The position numbers and the translations under genes were made by a program. Positions 8,551-16,613 of a DNA stretch of 64,000 nt are shown here, in pieces (position 1 is the first letter of the stretch; each line of letters starts with the position of its first letter). The notes under the pieces are model-generated. The model was not told the DNA's origin, did no database searches, and worked only from the letters and a program-made list of their open reading frames with translations. The stretch comes from Caldinitratiruptor microaerophilus (GTDB lineage Bacteria; Bacillota; Sulfobacillia; Symbiobacteriales; ZC4RG38), in NCBI RefSeq assembly GCF_025999835.1, contig NZ_AP025628.1, positions 744,001 through 808,000 on the forward strand. The letters run 5' to 3'.

Positions 8551-8859
8551 CTACCGCCAGCCCAGCAGGCGGCGGCCCTCCTCGGTGATCCGGTCCGGCG
8601 ACCACGGCGGGTCCCAGACCAGTTCCACCTCGGCGTTCGTGACTCCGGGCACCCGGGCGAGCGCGTACTCGGCGACCCTCGGCAGCGACCCGCTCATCGG
8701 GCAGCCGGGGGTCGTCAGCGTCATCTTCACCCGGACCGAACCGTCCTCCTGGATGTCGATGTCGTAGACCAGGCCCAGGTCGATGACGCTCAGGCCCACT
8801 TCCGGATCGATCACGTTCCTGAGCGCCTGCCGGACGTCCTCGATGCGGACCAGCGGCAC
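8551..8859 (-). CDS. MIP18/DUF59-family iron-sulfur assembly factor (SufT-like)
   Basis: 102 residues of the DUF59/MIP18 family. VIDPEVGLSVIDLGLVYDID and the TTPGCPMSG loop with the conserved Cys are diagnostic, and the C-terminal DPPWSPDRITEEGRRLLGW is typical of the metal-sulfur cluster biosynthetic group. These proteins help load Fe-S clusters onto apo-enzymes in the cytoplasm. GTG at 8859 lies 8 nt after GGAGGAGG; the earlier GTG at 8868 overlaps that ribosome site. No suf genes are adjacent. Convergent with mtnA. Confidence 0.88.
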   Translation of the reverse strand: MPLVRIEDVRQALRNVIDPEVGLSVIDLGLVYDIDIQEDGSVRVKMTLTTPGCPMSGSLPRVAEYALARVPGVTNAEVELVWDPPWSPDRITEEGRRLLGWR

Positions 8860-8963
8860 GGCTTGCACCTCCTCCCGGTCGCGCGGGCCTGACCTCAGGG
8901 TACCCGGGCGCCAGCGGTCGCGGTGTGACCGGAATCACCGGCAGACCGCCCCGGAAACGAAAC

Positions 8964-8987
8964 GGGGCTGCACGTGCGTGCAGCCCC
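8964..8987 (-). terminator. Terminator after superoxide dismutase gene
   Basis: Perfect 10-bp stem GGGGCTGCAC/GTGCAGCCCC with a 4-nt loop. On the minus strand GTTTCGTTTCC follows, a moderate U-rich tail. Placed 21 bp beyond the sod stop codon. Confidence 0.75.
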
Positions 8988-9007
8988 TTCCGTACGCCTC
9001 CGAGCGG

Positions 9008-9622
9008 CTAGCCCTTCGCCGCCTGGTACCGCTTCGCCACCTCGTCCCAGTTGACGACGTTCCACCACGCCACCAGGTAGTCCGCCCGACGGTTCTGGTA
9101 CTTGAGGTAGTAGGCGTGCTCCCACACGTCGACGCCCAGGATGGGGGTGTCCCCGTCCATGTACGGGCTGTCCTGGTTGGCTGTGCTGTAGATGGCCAGG
9201 CTCTTGTCCGGCTTCATCACCAGCCAGGCCCAGCCGCTGCCGAACCGCCCCATCGCCGCCTTGGTCAGCTGGTCCTTGAAGGCGTCGAAGCTGCCGAAGG
9301 TCCTGTCGATGGCCGCGGCGAGGTCGCCCGTGGGCGACTTGCTGCCGCCCGGCTTCATGATCTCCCAGAACATGGTGTGGTTCGCGTGCCCGCCGCCGTT
9401 GTTCCGGACCGCCGTCCGGATATTCTCGGGCACGGTCTGGATCCGGCGCAGCAGATCCTCGACGGAGAGCGCAGCCAGGTCGGAGTGCCCTTCGAGGGCA
9501 GCGTTCAGGTTGCTCACGTACGCCCCGTGGTGCTTGTCGTGGTGGATCCGCATGGTCTGCTCGTCGATGTACGGTTCGAGTGCCGCGTAATCGTAGGGGA
9601 GCGGCGGGAGCTCGTGTGCCAC
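9008..9622 (-). CDS. sodA: Superoxide dismutase, Fe/Mn type
   Basis: 204 residues. Dismutates superoxide using one Mn or Fe ion. Metal ligands: His27 in [13 protein letters not shown], His in [11 protein letters not shown] (about 81), and Asp and His in [26 protein letters not shown] and [15 protein letters not shown] fit the Fe/Mn family; metal preference cannot be fixed by eye, though the overall pattern is Mn-like. GTG at 9622 follows AAGGAGGGG by 7 nt. A longer in-frame extension (to 9865) is not family-like. No signal peptide, so cytoplasmic. Confidence 0.95.
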   Translation of the reverse strand: MAHELPPLPYDYAALEPYIDEQTMRIHHDKHHGAYVSNLNAALEGHSDLAALSVEDLLRRIQTVPENIRTAVRNNGGGHANHTMFWEIMKPGGSKSPTGDLAAAIDRTFGSFDAFKDQLTKAAMGRFGSGWAWLVMKPDKSLAIYSTANQDSPYMDGDTPILGVDVWEHAYYLKYQNRRADYLVAWWNVVNWDEVAKRYQAAKG

Positions 9623-9871
9623 GGAAGACCCCTCCTTGGTCTGGAATGAAGCGCGACCCCCGGTGACCGGCGAGAGCCGCCCGGGGCGGAGTATCCCCCT
9701 GGATGGCGGAGCCATTCGGGGGGCACGCGAGCGGGGTACCGGACGGAACCCCACTTCGGCAACTTGTTGTGAGTGCAAGTTACCGTACGACTCCGGACTG
9801 ATTCTACGCGGCCCCGGAACTTTCCTCCTCCGCGAAGAGGGCTTGCCGCCAGGGCTGGTGCGCACAGATCC

Positions 9872-10076
9872 GTGGGAGGTGACGCACGTGGGAGCCGATG
9901 GTGCGCACCCTGAAGGCGGCAGAGTCGCTGGCCGAGGGGCAAGACCTCGAGATCCTCAACGACCGCGTGCCCGTCTTCCTGCGGCCGGTGCTCAGAAGCG
10001 GGGGTTTGCCTGCAAGGTGCACGAACTCCCCGCCGGCGGGGCGCGCGTTCGGATCGGGCGTAGGCCGGTCGGATAG
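9872..10076 (+). pseudogene. DUF2249-family small protein, broken by two apparent 1-nt deletions
   Basis: Three consecutive reading frames together give a DUF2249-like protein of about 68 residues: GDARG in one frame (GTG 9872), then [20 protein letters not shown] and NDRVPVFLRPVL in a second (from 9892), then RGFACKVHELPAGGARVRIG in a third to the stop at 10074-10076. Adding one base at each of two spots (GGGAGCC near 9892 and CTCAGAAG near 9988) restores one frame. DUF2249 is a TusA-like fold linked to sulfur or nitrogen-oxide metabolism. Either a decayed gene or two homopolymer under-calls. The stretches 9623-9871 and 10077-10230 show nothing else I recognise. Confidence 0.6.
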
Positions 10077-10230
10077 CGAAACCTTTACCTTCCTTTGGTC
10101 TAGCTTGAATGCACCTTTCTCGGGGTGGCGAGTCTAACCGGCCCGCCGCTACGATCTTCCCGGAAACGGGACAGACCCGCCCCGGGTGCAGGCGAGGCCC
10201 CCGAGGCGGACGGGAAGGAGCGATGGCTCC

Positions 10231-10671
10231 ATGCGCAGGGTGCTTCTCGCCACGGATGGTTCGCAGGGTAGCCTGCGTGCCGCGCGGACCCTCGGGGCCA
10301 TGCTCGAGTGCATGCCCGAGGTCGAGGTGACGGTTCTCTACGTCGCCCACGTCCCGCGGGAGCTCTACATGACCGACGTCTACGGGAACAAGGTCGTCCC
10401 CGAGATCCCGCTCGACGTGATGATCCGCCGCTCGGCGGAACCGATCCTGAATTCCACCATCGAGGCCCTCGGCATCCCGAAGGAGCGGGTACGGGCCGAG
10501 GTCCAGGTGGGTGACCCGGCCGAGGAGATCACCGACCTGGCCCGCCTCGAGGAGTACGACCTCATCGTCGTGGGCAGCCGGGGTCTGGGGCCGGTCAAGG
10601 AGATCCTGCTGGGCAGCGTCTCCAACCGGGTCCTCCACACCGCCCCCTGCCCCGTCCTGGTGGTCCGCTGA
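10231..10671 (+). CDS. Universal stress protein, UspA family
   Basis: 146 residues. MRRVLLATDGSQGSLRAA at the N-terminus (beta1 and the nucleotide-pocket Asp) and the C-terminal ATP-binding signature VVGSRGLGPVKEILLGSVSNR (G-2x-G-9x-G-S/T) followed by CPVLVVR are those of ATP-binding Usp proteins. ATG at 10231 follows GAAGGAG by 10 nt; the in-frame region upstream to 10186 is not conserved-looking. Cytoplasmic stress-survival protein of unspecified mechanism. Monocistronic, with its own terminator. Confidence 0.92.
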   Translation: MRRVLLATDGSQGSLRAARTLGAMLECMPEVEVTVLYVAHVPRELYMTDVYGNKVVPEIPLDVMIRRSAEPILNSTIEALGIPKERVRAEVQVGDPAEEITDLARLEEYDLIVVGSRGLGPVKEILLGSVSNRVLHTAPCPVLVVR

Positions 10672-10692
10672 CAACCTCCCCTCCCTTTCCTT

Positions 10693-10724
10693 GGCCCCCG
10701 TGCGCACACGGGGGCGTTTTCTTC
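10693..10724 (+). terminator. Rho-independent terminator after uspA-family gene
   Basis: Stem CCCCCGTG/CACGGGGG (10695-10702 with 10707-10714), loop CGCA, then CGTTTTCTTC. A good intrinsic terminator. It faces the convergent LysR gene. Confidence 0.85.
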
Positions 10725-10797
10725 GTGCCGGCCTCCGTCATCCGCAAGACGAGAGGCGGCCGCCTTCGCGGCGGCCACCGGTACGGATGAGGGCGGA

Positions 10798-11724
10798 TCA
10801 GACCAGCTGGCGGCGGCGCCGGGCCGCCCGCCGGTGGTCCAGCAGGTCGGCCACCAGCGAGGTGAGCCGGACGGCCGCCGGGGGAAGCGGACGTGCGCTG
10901 CGGGAGAGGGCGAGGTACGGGAACTCGACCCGGAATCCGCGCACGTCGAGGAGCTGCAGCGTTCCGGCCTGCAGGCCGCGCCGGACGGCGCGCCGCGGCA
11001 GCCACGTGAGCCCGACCCCCGTCTCGACGAGGGTCTGGATCGCCTCCAGGCTGCTGAACTCCGCCCGGACCTGCAGGTGCTCGGGGGGCAGGCCGGCGCT
11101 CACCATCGCGGCGTGGAGGGCGCGGCGCAGGCCGCAGCCCGTGGGGAAGAGCACGTGGGGCTGCTCCAGCCACTCCTCCGGGGAGAGGGCGGGCCGGACG
11201 TTCCACACGTCGGCGGCCGACCCCACCAGGCGCAGCGTATCCCGCCCGATCGTCGTGACGCGCAGCCCCGGCCGGTCGAGCGGCCCTTCTGCGTACACGA
11301 TGTGCAGGGTGCCGTCTTCGAGGTCCCGGAGTAGCTCGTCCAGCACCCCGATCTGGAGGCTCGTCACGACCTCCGGCGCGACCGTCCGGAGGGCCAGCAG
11401 GGCCTGGGGGACCGCGTCGGCGGCCAGGACCGGCGTCGCTCCCACCCGGACCGTGACAGGCTGGGCCGGGTGAGGCCGTTCGACCTGACGAAGCAGCGCG
11501 ATGGCTCTCAGGGCGACCCGTAGGATCTCGTCGCCCGCCGGGGTGGGGACGACCCCACCCGGGCCGCGCGCCAGGAGCTGCACGCCGAGATCCTCTTCCA
11601 GCGCCTTGATCCGCTGGCTGGCGGCGGCCTGGGTGAGGCCGAGGCTGCGGGCTCCGCCGGAGATGCTTCCGGTGCGAACGGCGGCGCAGAAGGCTTCGAG
11701 CTGCTCGAGCCGCACAGGCGTCAC
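10798..11724 (-). CDS. LysR-family transcriptional regulator
   Basis: 308 residues. N-terminal winged HTH (about 4-62: LEQLEAFCAAVRTGSISGGA, then LGLTQAAASQRIKALEEDLG) and a C-terminal periplasmic-binding-like effector domain (about 90-295). No divergently transcribed metabolic target is obvious: the next gene upstream is an amidase on the other strand, 206 bp away, whose promoter this protein could affect. Effector unknown. The C-terminus is Arg-rich (HRRAARRRRQLV). Confidence 0.9.
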   Translation of the reverse strand: MTPVRLEQLEAFCAAVRTGSISGGARSLGLTQAAASQRIKALEEDLGVQLLARGPGGVVPTPAGDEILRVALRAIALLRQVERPHPAQPVTVRVGATPVLAADAVPQALLALRTVAPEVVTSLQIGVLDELLRDLEDGTLHIVYAEGPLDRPGLRVTTIGRDTLRLVGSAADVWNVRPALSPEEWLEQPHVLFPTGCGLRRALHAAMVSAGLPPEHLQVRAEFSSLEAIQTLVETGVGLTWLPRRAVRRGLQAGTLQLLDVRGFRVEFPYLALSRSARPLPPAAVRLTSLVADLLDHRRAARRRRQLV

Positions 11725-11930
11725 CCCCGCCGTCGATCTCCGTTCAGCGTACCGGACGCGGATTTAGACCTGGCATCCCCCGGAGGGCTCCCAGGCCCGC
11801 CCCGTTCGGGCTACCGGGCGCATAGACCGCTTCGGCGGATGGTCCGCGCCCGGCCGGGCCTCCGGCAGAGCCGGTGCATACCGATGGAACGCGAAGTCTC
11901 CGACGCACGACCGAGGAGGAGGACGACGCC

Positions 11931-12623
11931 GTGCCCAAGCCCCTGGTCTGCCTGGATCCCGGGCATGGCGGGGCGGACCCCGGCGCAGCGGGGAACTCCC
12001 TGGCCGAGAAGGATCTGGCCCTCGACCTGGCCCTGCGGATCCGGGAAGAGCTGCTGTCGGGCTACCACGTCGACGTGCTCATGACCCGGGAGACCGATAC
12101 GTTCGTTTCCCTCGCGGACCGCGCCCGCATGGCGAACGACGCCGGCGCGGACTACTTTCACTCGGTGCACCTCAACGCCTTCGAGCCTTCGGCGCGCGGC
12201 TACGAGGACTTCGTCCACACCAGCGTCCGGGACGACGGCCGGGCCGCCCGCATCCGCGCCGCCGTGCACGAGGCGGTCATGGAGCTGCTGACCCCCTACG
12301 GCGTGCCGGACCGGGGCTACAAGCGAGCCGATTTCTTCGTGCTCCGGGAAACGGCCATGCCCGCCGTGCTCACGGAGAACCTCTTCGTCACGAACGAGGC
12401 CGATGCCGGCCTGCTCCGCCAGGAGCTGTTCCGCCAGGCCCTGGCCAGGGCGCACGTGCGAGGGATCGCCCGGGGGCTGGGCCTGCAGCCCGTGGCCCGG
12501 CCGCCCGTGCTCTACAAGGTGCAGGTGGGCGCCTTCACGCAGCGCGAGAACGCGGAGCGCCTGGCTGCGGAGCTGCGCGACAAGGGTTACTCCGTCTACA
12601 TCGTGCGCACGTCGCCGGACTAG
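11931..12623 (+). CDS. N-acetylmuramoyl-L-alanine amidase with SPOR domain (Amidase_3)
   Basis: 230 residues. Amidase_3 zinc hydrolase: first zinc ligand His in LDPGHGGADPGA, Glu in SLAEKDLALDLA, second His in DYFHSVHLNAF, catalytic Glu in AVLTENLFVTNEAD. C-terminal SPOR-type domain (about 193-227: YKVQVGAFTQRENAERLAAE), which binds denuded glycan strands. It resembles CwlC/CwlV-type sporulation or cell-separation amidases. No signal peptide is visible, as in mother-cell CwlC. GTG at 11931 was chosen for its GAGGAGGAGG site 7-8 nt upstream; an ATG at 11874 would add an unrelated leader. Confidence 0.9.
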   Translation: MPKPLVCLDPGHGGADPGAAGNSLAEKDLALDLALRIREELLSGYHVDVLMTRETDTFVSLADRARMANDAGADYFHSVHLNAFEPSARGYEDFVHTSVRDDGRAARIRAAVHEAVMELLTPYGVPDRGYKRADFFVLRETAMPAVLTENLFVTNEADAGLLRQELFRQALARAHVRGIARGLGLQPVARPPVLYKVQVGAFTQRENAERLAAELRDKGYSVYIVRTSPD

Positions 12624-12809
12624 CGCCATCCGGGCGAGGCGCATACGATGGAGCGGAAACCCCCGGGAGCCCGGGCGGACCCTCCTTTCGCATCCACCGC
12701 GGGCTTGACGCAGTTGCGGCTCCCGGGGCGTTTCCGCGCCCACCAGGGAAAGGGCGGGTCGGACTCGAACCATCAGGGGGAATCCTGAGGGATCGAGAGG
12801 AGACCGTGC

Positions 12810-13151
12810 ATGGAGGACCTGTGGCCCCTGGTACGCGCGCACGCCCTGGGAGCGGGTGCGTTCGGCGCGCTCGTGGCCGTGCTCTATTTCTTCCTGCCCG
12901 GGATGAACTGGGTCTTCCTGGCGCTGGCCCTGGCCTACATCGTCGTCCTGAACCGCTACGTCGCCCGCCTGGTGCCCCGGCCGCCCTTCGCCCGGCCGCG
13001 CAAGGGGAGCCACAAGCCGCCCAAGAACGCCGGCTGGCAGATCACCGGGTGGGTCCTCCGCACGACCGCGGTCGGCATGCTGGCGCAGATCAGCGGGTTC
13101 GGCGTCGCGTTCGTGCTCGTGTACGAGGTCTTGCGGGCGCTCCTGCGCTAG
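12810..13151 (+). CDS. Small two-to-three-helix membrane protein, unknown function
   Basis: 113 residues, ATG after AGGAGA. Hydrophobic segments at about 15-32, 34-51 and 83-108 flank a basic loop (VPRPPFARPRKGSHKPPK). I do not recognise the family. It stands alone between the amidase gene and the convergent GGDEF gene (7 bp between stops). The 186-bp gap upstream contains TCAGG/CCTGA and GC-rich inverted repeats but no convincing regulatory RNA. Confidence 0.65.
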   Translation: MEDLWPLVRAHALGAGAFGALVAVLYFFLPGMNWVFLALALAYIVVLNRYVARLVPRPPFARPRKGSHKPPKNAGWQITGWVLRTTAVGMLAQISGFGVAFVLVYEVLRALLR

Positions 13152-13157
13152 GCCCGG

Positions 13158-15314
13158 CTACAGCTGGGTCCGGGTGCCGCGCCCCGTGACGATCCGCAGG
13201 AAGGCTGCGGCGATGACGGGGTCGAACTGGCTACCGGCGCAGCGCCGCACCTCATCGGCGGCCTCGTCCGCGGAGAGGGCCGGCGCGTAGGGGCGCTGGG
13301 ATGTCATGGCCTCGTAGGCGGTCACCACGGCCAGGATCCGCGCCCCCCGCGGGATCTGAGCCCCTTGCAGTCCGTCCGGGTACCCCGGGAATCGCCCGCT
13401 GGTGGCCCCGTCCCAGCGCTCCCGGTGGTGGCGGAGCAGGGGGGCGACGGGCGCCAGGGGCCCAAAGGCAGCGGCCAGGTTGGCGCCGTACTCGGGGTAA
13501 CGCCGCACCTCCGCCCACTCGTGCGGCTCGAGGGGCCCCGGGCGGTGCAAGATCGCGGGGGGCACGGGCAGCTTGCCCACCTCCACGAGGAGGGCCGCGA
13601 CGCCCACCGCGCTGATCTCTTCCGGGGGCAGACCGAGCTCCCGCGCCGTCGCCACGGCGAACCGGCGACGGCGCTCCCCGCGGCTGCGCGCGCCCGGGTC
13701 GACCCGCTCGAAGAACTCCGCCAGGGCGGCCGCCGCCTCGAAGGCCTGCCGCTCCCAACGGTGCGCCGGCGCCTCGAGGAGGCTCCAGAGGCGGCGCCGA
13801 TCCGACCGGCGCTTCGAATCGTACATCTCGGCGTCCGCCCGGGTGAGGATGGTCTGGAGCTCGGACGGGGGGGCCGAGTCCACCCCGATGTTCAGAAGAA
13901 GCGGCGGCTCGCCCGGCTTGCGGGAGCGGTTGAACTGGGCCACGGCCTCCTCGACCCGGCGCTTGACCGCCTCGGCCTCCGCCCGGCCCGCCCCCGGCAT
14001 GAGGACGACGAACTCGTCGCCGCCGTAACGGATCACCGTGTCCCCGGAACGGACGCTGCGCCGCAGGAGGTCCGCCGTCTCCCGCAGGAGGGTGTCGCCC
14101 GCCGGGTGCCCCCACGTGTCGTTCACGCGCTTGAAGTCGTAGAGGTCGACCATCAGGACACCGATCTGCTCCGGCGGGTCGTGCCCGGGCTGCGGGGCCA
14201 GGTGGGGCACGGCGTCCAGGTAGCGGCGGTTGTACGCCCCGGTGAGCGGGTCGGTGACGGACAGGCTGCGGGCCTCGTCGTACAGGCGGGCGTGGTCGAT
14301 GGCGATGGCGGCGTGCCCGGCCAGCACCTGGAGGAGCTGGAGGTCCTGGACGTCGAACTGGTTGAGCCCGCGGCGGCTCGCCCGGATCACGCCCAGGAGC
14401 CTGTCGCCGGCGGTCATCGGCACGATGCAGACGGACTCGTCGTCCACCGGGGTGCCGGGCAGGTGCGCCGCCCGGGGGTCGCGCTCGGCGTCGCCGGAGA
14501 GGATGGGCTGGCGGTGCTTCGCCACCCAGCCCGTCAGGCCTTCTCCGACCTTCACGGTGATCCGCTGCCACGCTTCCAGCTCCTGGGGATCGTGAGCGTG
14601 GGGAGCGAACCGGATGACCCGGGGCCGCAACACCTGGACCTGGGGGTCGAGGAGGAAGATCACGCACACGTCCGCCCCGGTCGACTCGATGACCTGGGTG
14701 GCGGTGATCTCCAGCGTCTCGGTCAGGTCGAGGCCGCAGAGGATGGCGGTAGAGGCAACGACGGCCCGCAGGTACTGCCTCTGATGCTCGTTCTGGAGGT
14801 GGAGGTTGACCGCCCGGGTGGCTGCCCCGAAGATCGTCCACAGCACCACGATGGCGACCAGCCCGGGGAAGAGATGCCGCCCGGGGTAGAGCACGAAGCC
14901 CGCGAGCGCGTGCGCGGTGCCCGCGCCGGCGCCCAGGGCCCCCACCCGGGTCCCGTAGGTGAAGGCCAGGTACCAGGTCAGCGAGGCATAGCTCATCGCC
15001 AGGATGAGGTCGTTGTGGCCGGCGAGTTCCGTGGCCGTGGCCGCGGACACCGCCATCGAGGCGCTCAGCAGGTGGGTGAAGACGGGGCGGGATCGCCGGT
15101 CGGGCAGTTCGAGCAGGCCCACCGTCGCCACGGCGACGGCGACGAGCAGCACGACGGCCAGGGGCGCGCGGGCTCCCGCCGAGCTCGACGCCGCCAGCCC
15201 GGCCGCCGCGACGGCGGAGACGAGCCCGAGCAGGCCGGCCAGCCGCCGCTCCCCCGGGGCCCACGACTGCTGGCCCCTCTCCAGCCCGATCCGTTCCCAA
15301 CCCGACCGCACCAT
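13158..15314 (-). CDS. Membrane GAF-GGDEF protein with degenerate HD-GYP domain
   Basis: 718 residues. About five N-terminal membrane segments (25-170), a GAF sensor (about 190-345), a GGDEF diguanylate cyclase domain (about 355-520) with an intact RYGGDEF active site and an RSGD inhibitory site, then an HD-GYP-like domain (about 530-710). In the last, the HD dyad position reads AALLVEVGKL instead of AALLHDIGKI and HPxxG reads YPEYG; HHRERWDG and GYPDGL remain, separated by an extra ATSGRF. So synthesis of cyclic di-GMP is likely and its hydrolysis unlikely. ATG at 15314 has only a weak ribosome site. Signal and output unknown. Confidence 0.88.
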   Translation of the reverse strand: MVRSGWERIGLERGQQSWAPGERRLAGLLGLVSAVAAAGLAASSSAGARAPLAVVLLVAVAVATVGLLELPDRRSRPVFTHLLSASMAVSAATATELAGHNDLILAMSYASLTWYLAFTYGTRVGALGAGAGTAHALAGFVLYPGRHLFPGLVAIVVLWTIFGAATRAVNLHLQNEHQRQYLRAVVASTAILCGLDLTETLEITATQVIESTGADVCVIFLLDPQVQVLRPRVIRFAPHAHDPQELEAWQRITVKVGEGLTGWVAKHRQPILSGDAERDPRAAHLPGTPVDDESVCIVPMTAGDRLLGVIRASRRGLNQFDVQDLQLLQVLAGHAAIAIDHARLYDEARSLSVTDPLTGAYNRRYLDAVPHLAPQPGHDPPEQIGVLMVDLYDFKRVNDTWGHPAGDTLLRETADLLRRSVRSGDTVIRYGGDEFVVLMPGAGRAEAEAVKRRVEEAVAQFNRSRKPGEPPLLLNIGVDSAPPSELQTILTRADAEMYDSKRRSDRRRLWSLLEAPAHRWERQAFEAAAALAEFFERVDPGARSRGERRRRFAVATARELGLPPEEISAVGVAALLVEVGKLPVPPAILHRPGPLEPHEWAEVRRYPEYGANLAAAFGPLAPVAPLLRHHRERWDGATSGRFPGYPDGLQGAQIPRGARILAVVTAYEAMTSQRPYAPALSADEAADEVRRCAGSQFDPVIAAAFLRIVTGRGTRTQL

Positions 15315-15491
15315 CGGCTGGTTTCACCATCCATTGCATTTCCACAGTATGGCACTCGATTCCTGCCAACCCCAGGCGGCGGGCCTGTCCGGCCGGGATC
15401 TGCGCGGCGGGGGCGGAAGAAGGGCCAGGGGGACGGGCGGCGAATCCTGTGGACGAGACGGGGAAGCACCATCGGCGGAGGAGGGGCCGGG

Positions 15492-16520
15492 ATGCGTGCG
15501 GTCGTGTTCGATGCTCACGGAGGTCCGGAGGTGCTGCGCCTGGCGGAGATGCCCGATCCCGAGCCCGGTCCGGGCGAGGCGGTCGTCCGGGTGGGGGCGT
15601 GCGGGGTCAACTGGCTCGACGTCATCCTGCGGCGGGGGGAGACCCCCGGCAAGCCGGCGCTGCCCCACATACCGGGGTCGGAGGTGGCCGGGGAGGTCGT
15701 CGCCCTGGGCGCGGGCGTCAGCGGGGTTCAGGTGGGGGACCGGGTGGCCGTGGCCCCGTACCTCTTCTGCGGCACCTGCGAGTACTGCCTGCGGGGGCAG
15801 GAGAGCCTCTGCCTGCGCGGGGACATCCTCGGCCTGATGAGCCAGGGCGGGTACGCCGAGTACGTGCGCGTGCCGGCCCGGAGCGTGGTACCCCTGCCCT
15901 CGAACCTGAGCTTCGAGGATGGGGCCGCGCTGGGCCTCAGCGCCCTGACCGCCTACCACATGCTCATCACGCGGGCGCGCCTCTCCCCCGGCGAGACGGT
16001 GCTGGTCCTGGCCGCCGGCAGCGGGGTGGGCAGCGCCGCGATCCAGATCGCCCGCCTCGCCGGTGCCCGGGTGATCGCCACGGCCGGGAGCCCCGAGAAG
16101 CTCGCGAGGGCGCGCGAGCTGGGTGCCGAGGCGGTCATCGACCACCGGCAGCAGGACATCGCCCAGGAGGTGCGGCGCCTGACCGGCAAGCGCGGGGTCG
16201 ACGTCGTCTTCGAGCACGTGGGGCAGGCCACCTGGGACCAGTCCGTCGCGGCACTGGCACGGGGCGGGCGGCTCGTCACCTGCGGGTCGCTCACCGGCCC
16301 GGACGGGCGGGTGAACATCTGGACCCTCTTCGCGAAGGAACTGAGCCTCATCGGCTCGTATGGCGGCAGCCGGGGCGAGCTGCGCACCGTCCTCGAGCTC
16401 GCCTCCCGTGGGGCGCTGCGGCCGGTCATCCACGCCGTCCATCCCCTCGAGGAAGCCGCGGCCGCCCACCGGACGGTGGAGGCCCGGGAGCAGTTCGGCA
16501 AGCTGGTGCTCCGCCCGTGA
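15492..16520 (+). CDS. Zinc-type medium-chain dehydrogenase/quinone reductase
   Basis: 342 residues of the MDR superfamily. Catalytic-domain start MRAVVFDAHGGPEVLRLAEM; active-site Cys in GACGVNWLDV; HIPGSEVAGEVVALG; structural-zinc cysteines in CGTCEYCLRGQESLC; Rossmann motif AAGSGVGSAAIQIARLAGA. This mix (zinc lobe plus a quinone-reductase-like N-terminus) is common in NAD(P)H:quinone oxidoreductase or alcohol dehydrogenase-like enzymes. Substrate unknown. ATG at 15492 lies 5 nt after a GGGG-type site. Transcribed toward the BusR-like gene 93 bp away. Confidence 0.88.
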   Translation: MRAVVFDAHGGPEVLRLAEMPDPEPGPGEAVVRVGACGVNWLDVILRRGETPGKPALPHIPGSEVAGEVVALGAGVSGVQVGDRVAVAPYLFCGTCEYCLRGQESLCLRGDILGLMSQGGYAEYVRVPARSVVPLPSNLSFEDGAALGLSALTAYHMLITRARLSPGETVLVLAAGSGVGSAAIQIARLAGARVIATAGSPEKLARARELGAEAVIDHRQQDIAQEVRRLTGKRGVDVVFEHVGQATWDQSVAALARGGRLVTCGSLTGPDGRVNIWTLFAKELSLIGSYGGSRGELRTVLELASRGALRPVIHAVHPLEEAAAAHRTVEAREQFGKLVLRP

Positions 16521-16532
16521 AGCCGGGCTCCC

Positions 16533-16587
16533 TTGCCTGCCCGCAGCCCATGGGGTAGGATACACGGTGGATCAGGATGGATCAGGA
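16533..16587 (+). promoter_or_regulatory. Promoter and tandem decamer operator candidate for the BusR-like gene
   Basis: TTGCCT (16533-16538), 17-bp spacer, TAGGAT (16556-16561). TGGATCAGGA is repeated twice in direct tandem at 16568-16577 and 16578-16587, starting about where transcription should begin. One helical turn per unit suits a regulator binding as an oligomer, possibly the gene's own product. Confidence 0.5.
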
Positions 16588-16613
16588 AGCGGGAGCCGAG
16601 GGAGCAGCCGCCG

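Noticed and set aside
13252-15369. 705-residue second minus-strand ORF over the GGDEF gene
   Set aside because: Repetitive Arg/Gly/Pro content and no domain; shifted frame of the real gene at 13158-15314.
13365-15491. N-terminal 700-residue extension of the MDR dehydrogenase frame
   Set aside because: Antisense to the GGDEF protein; the enzyme begins at ATG 15492.
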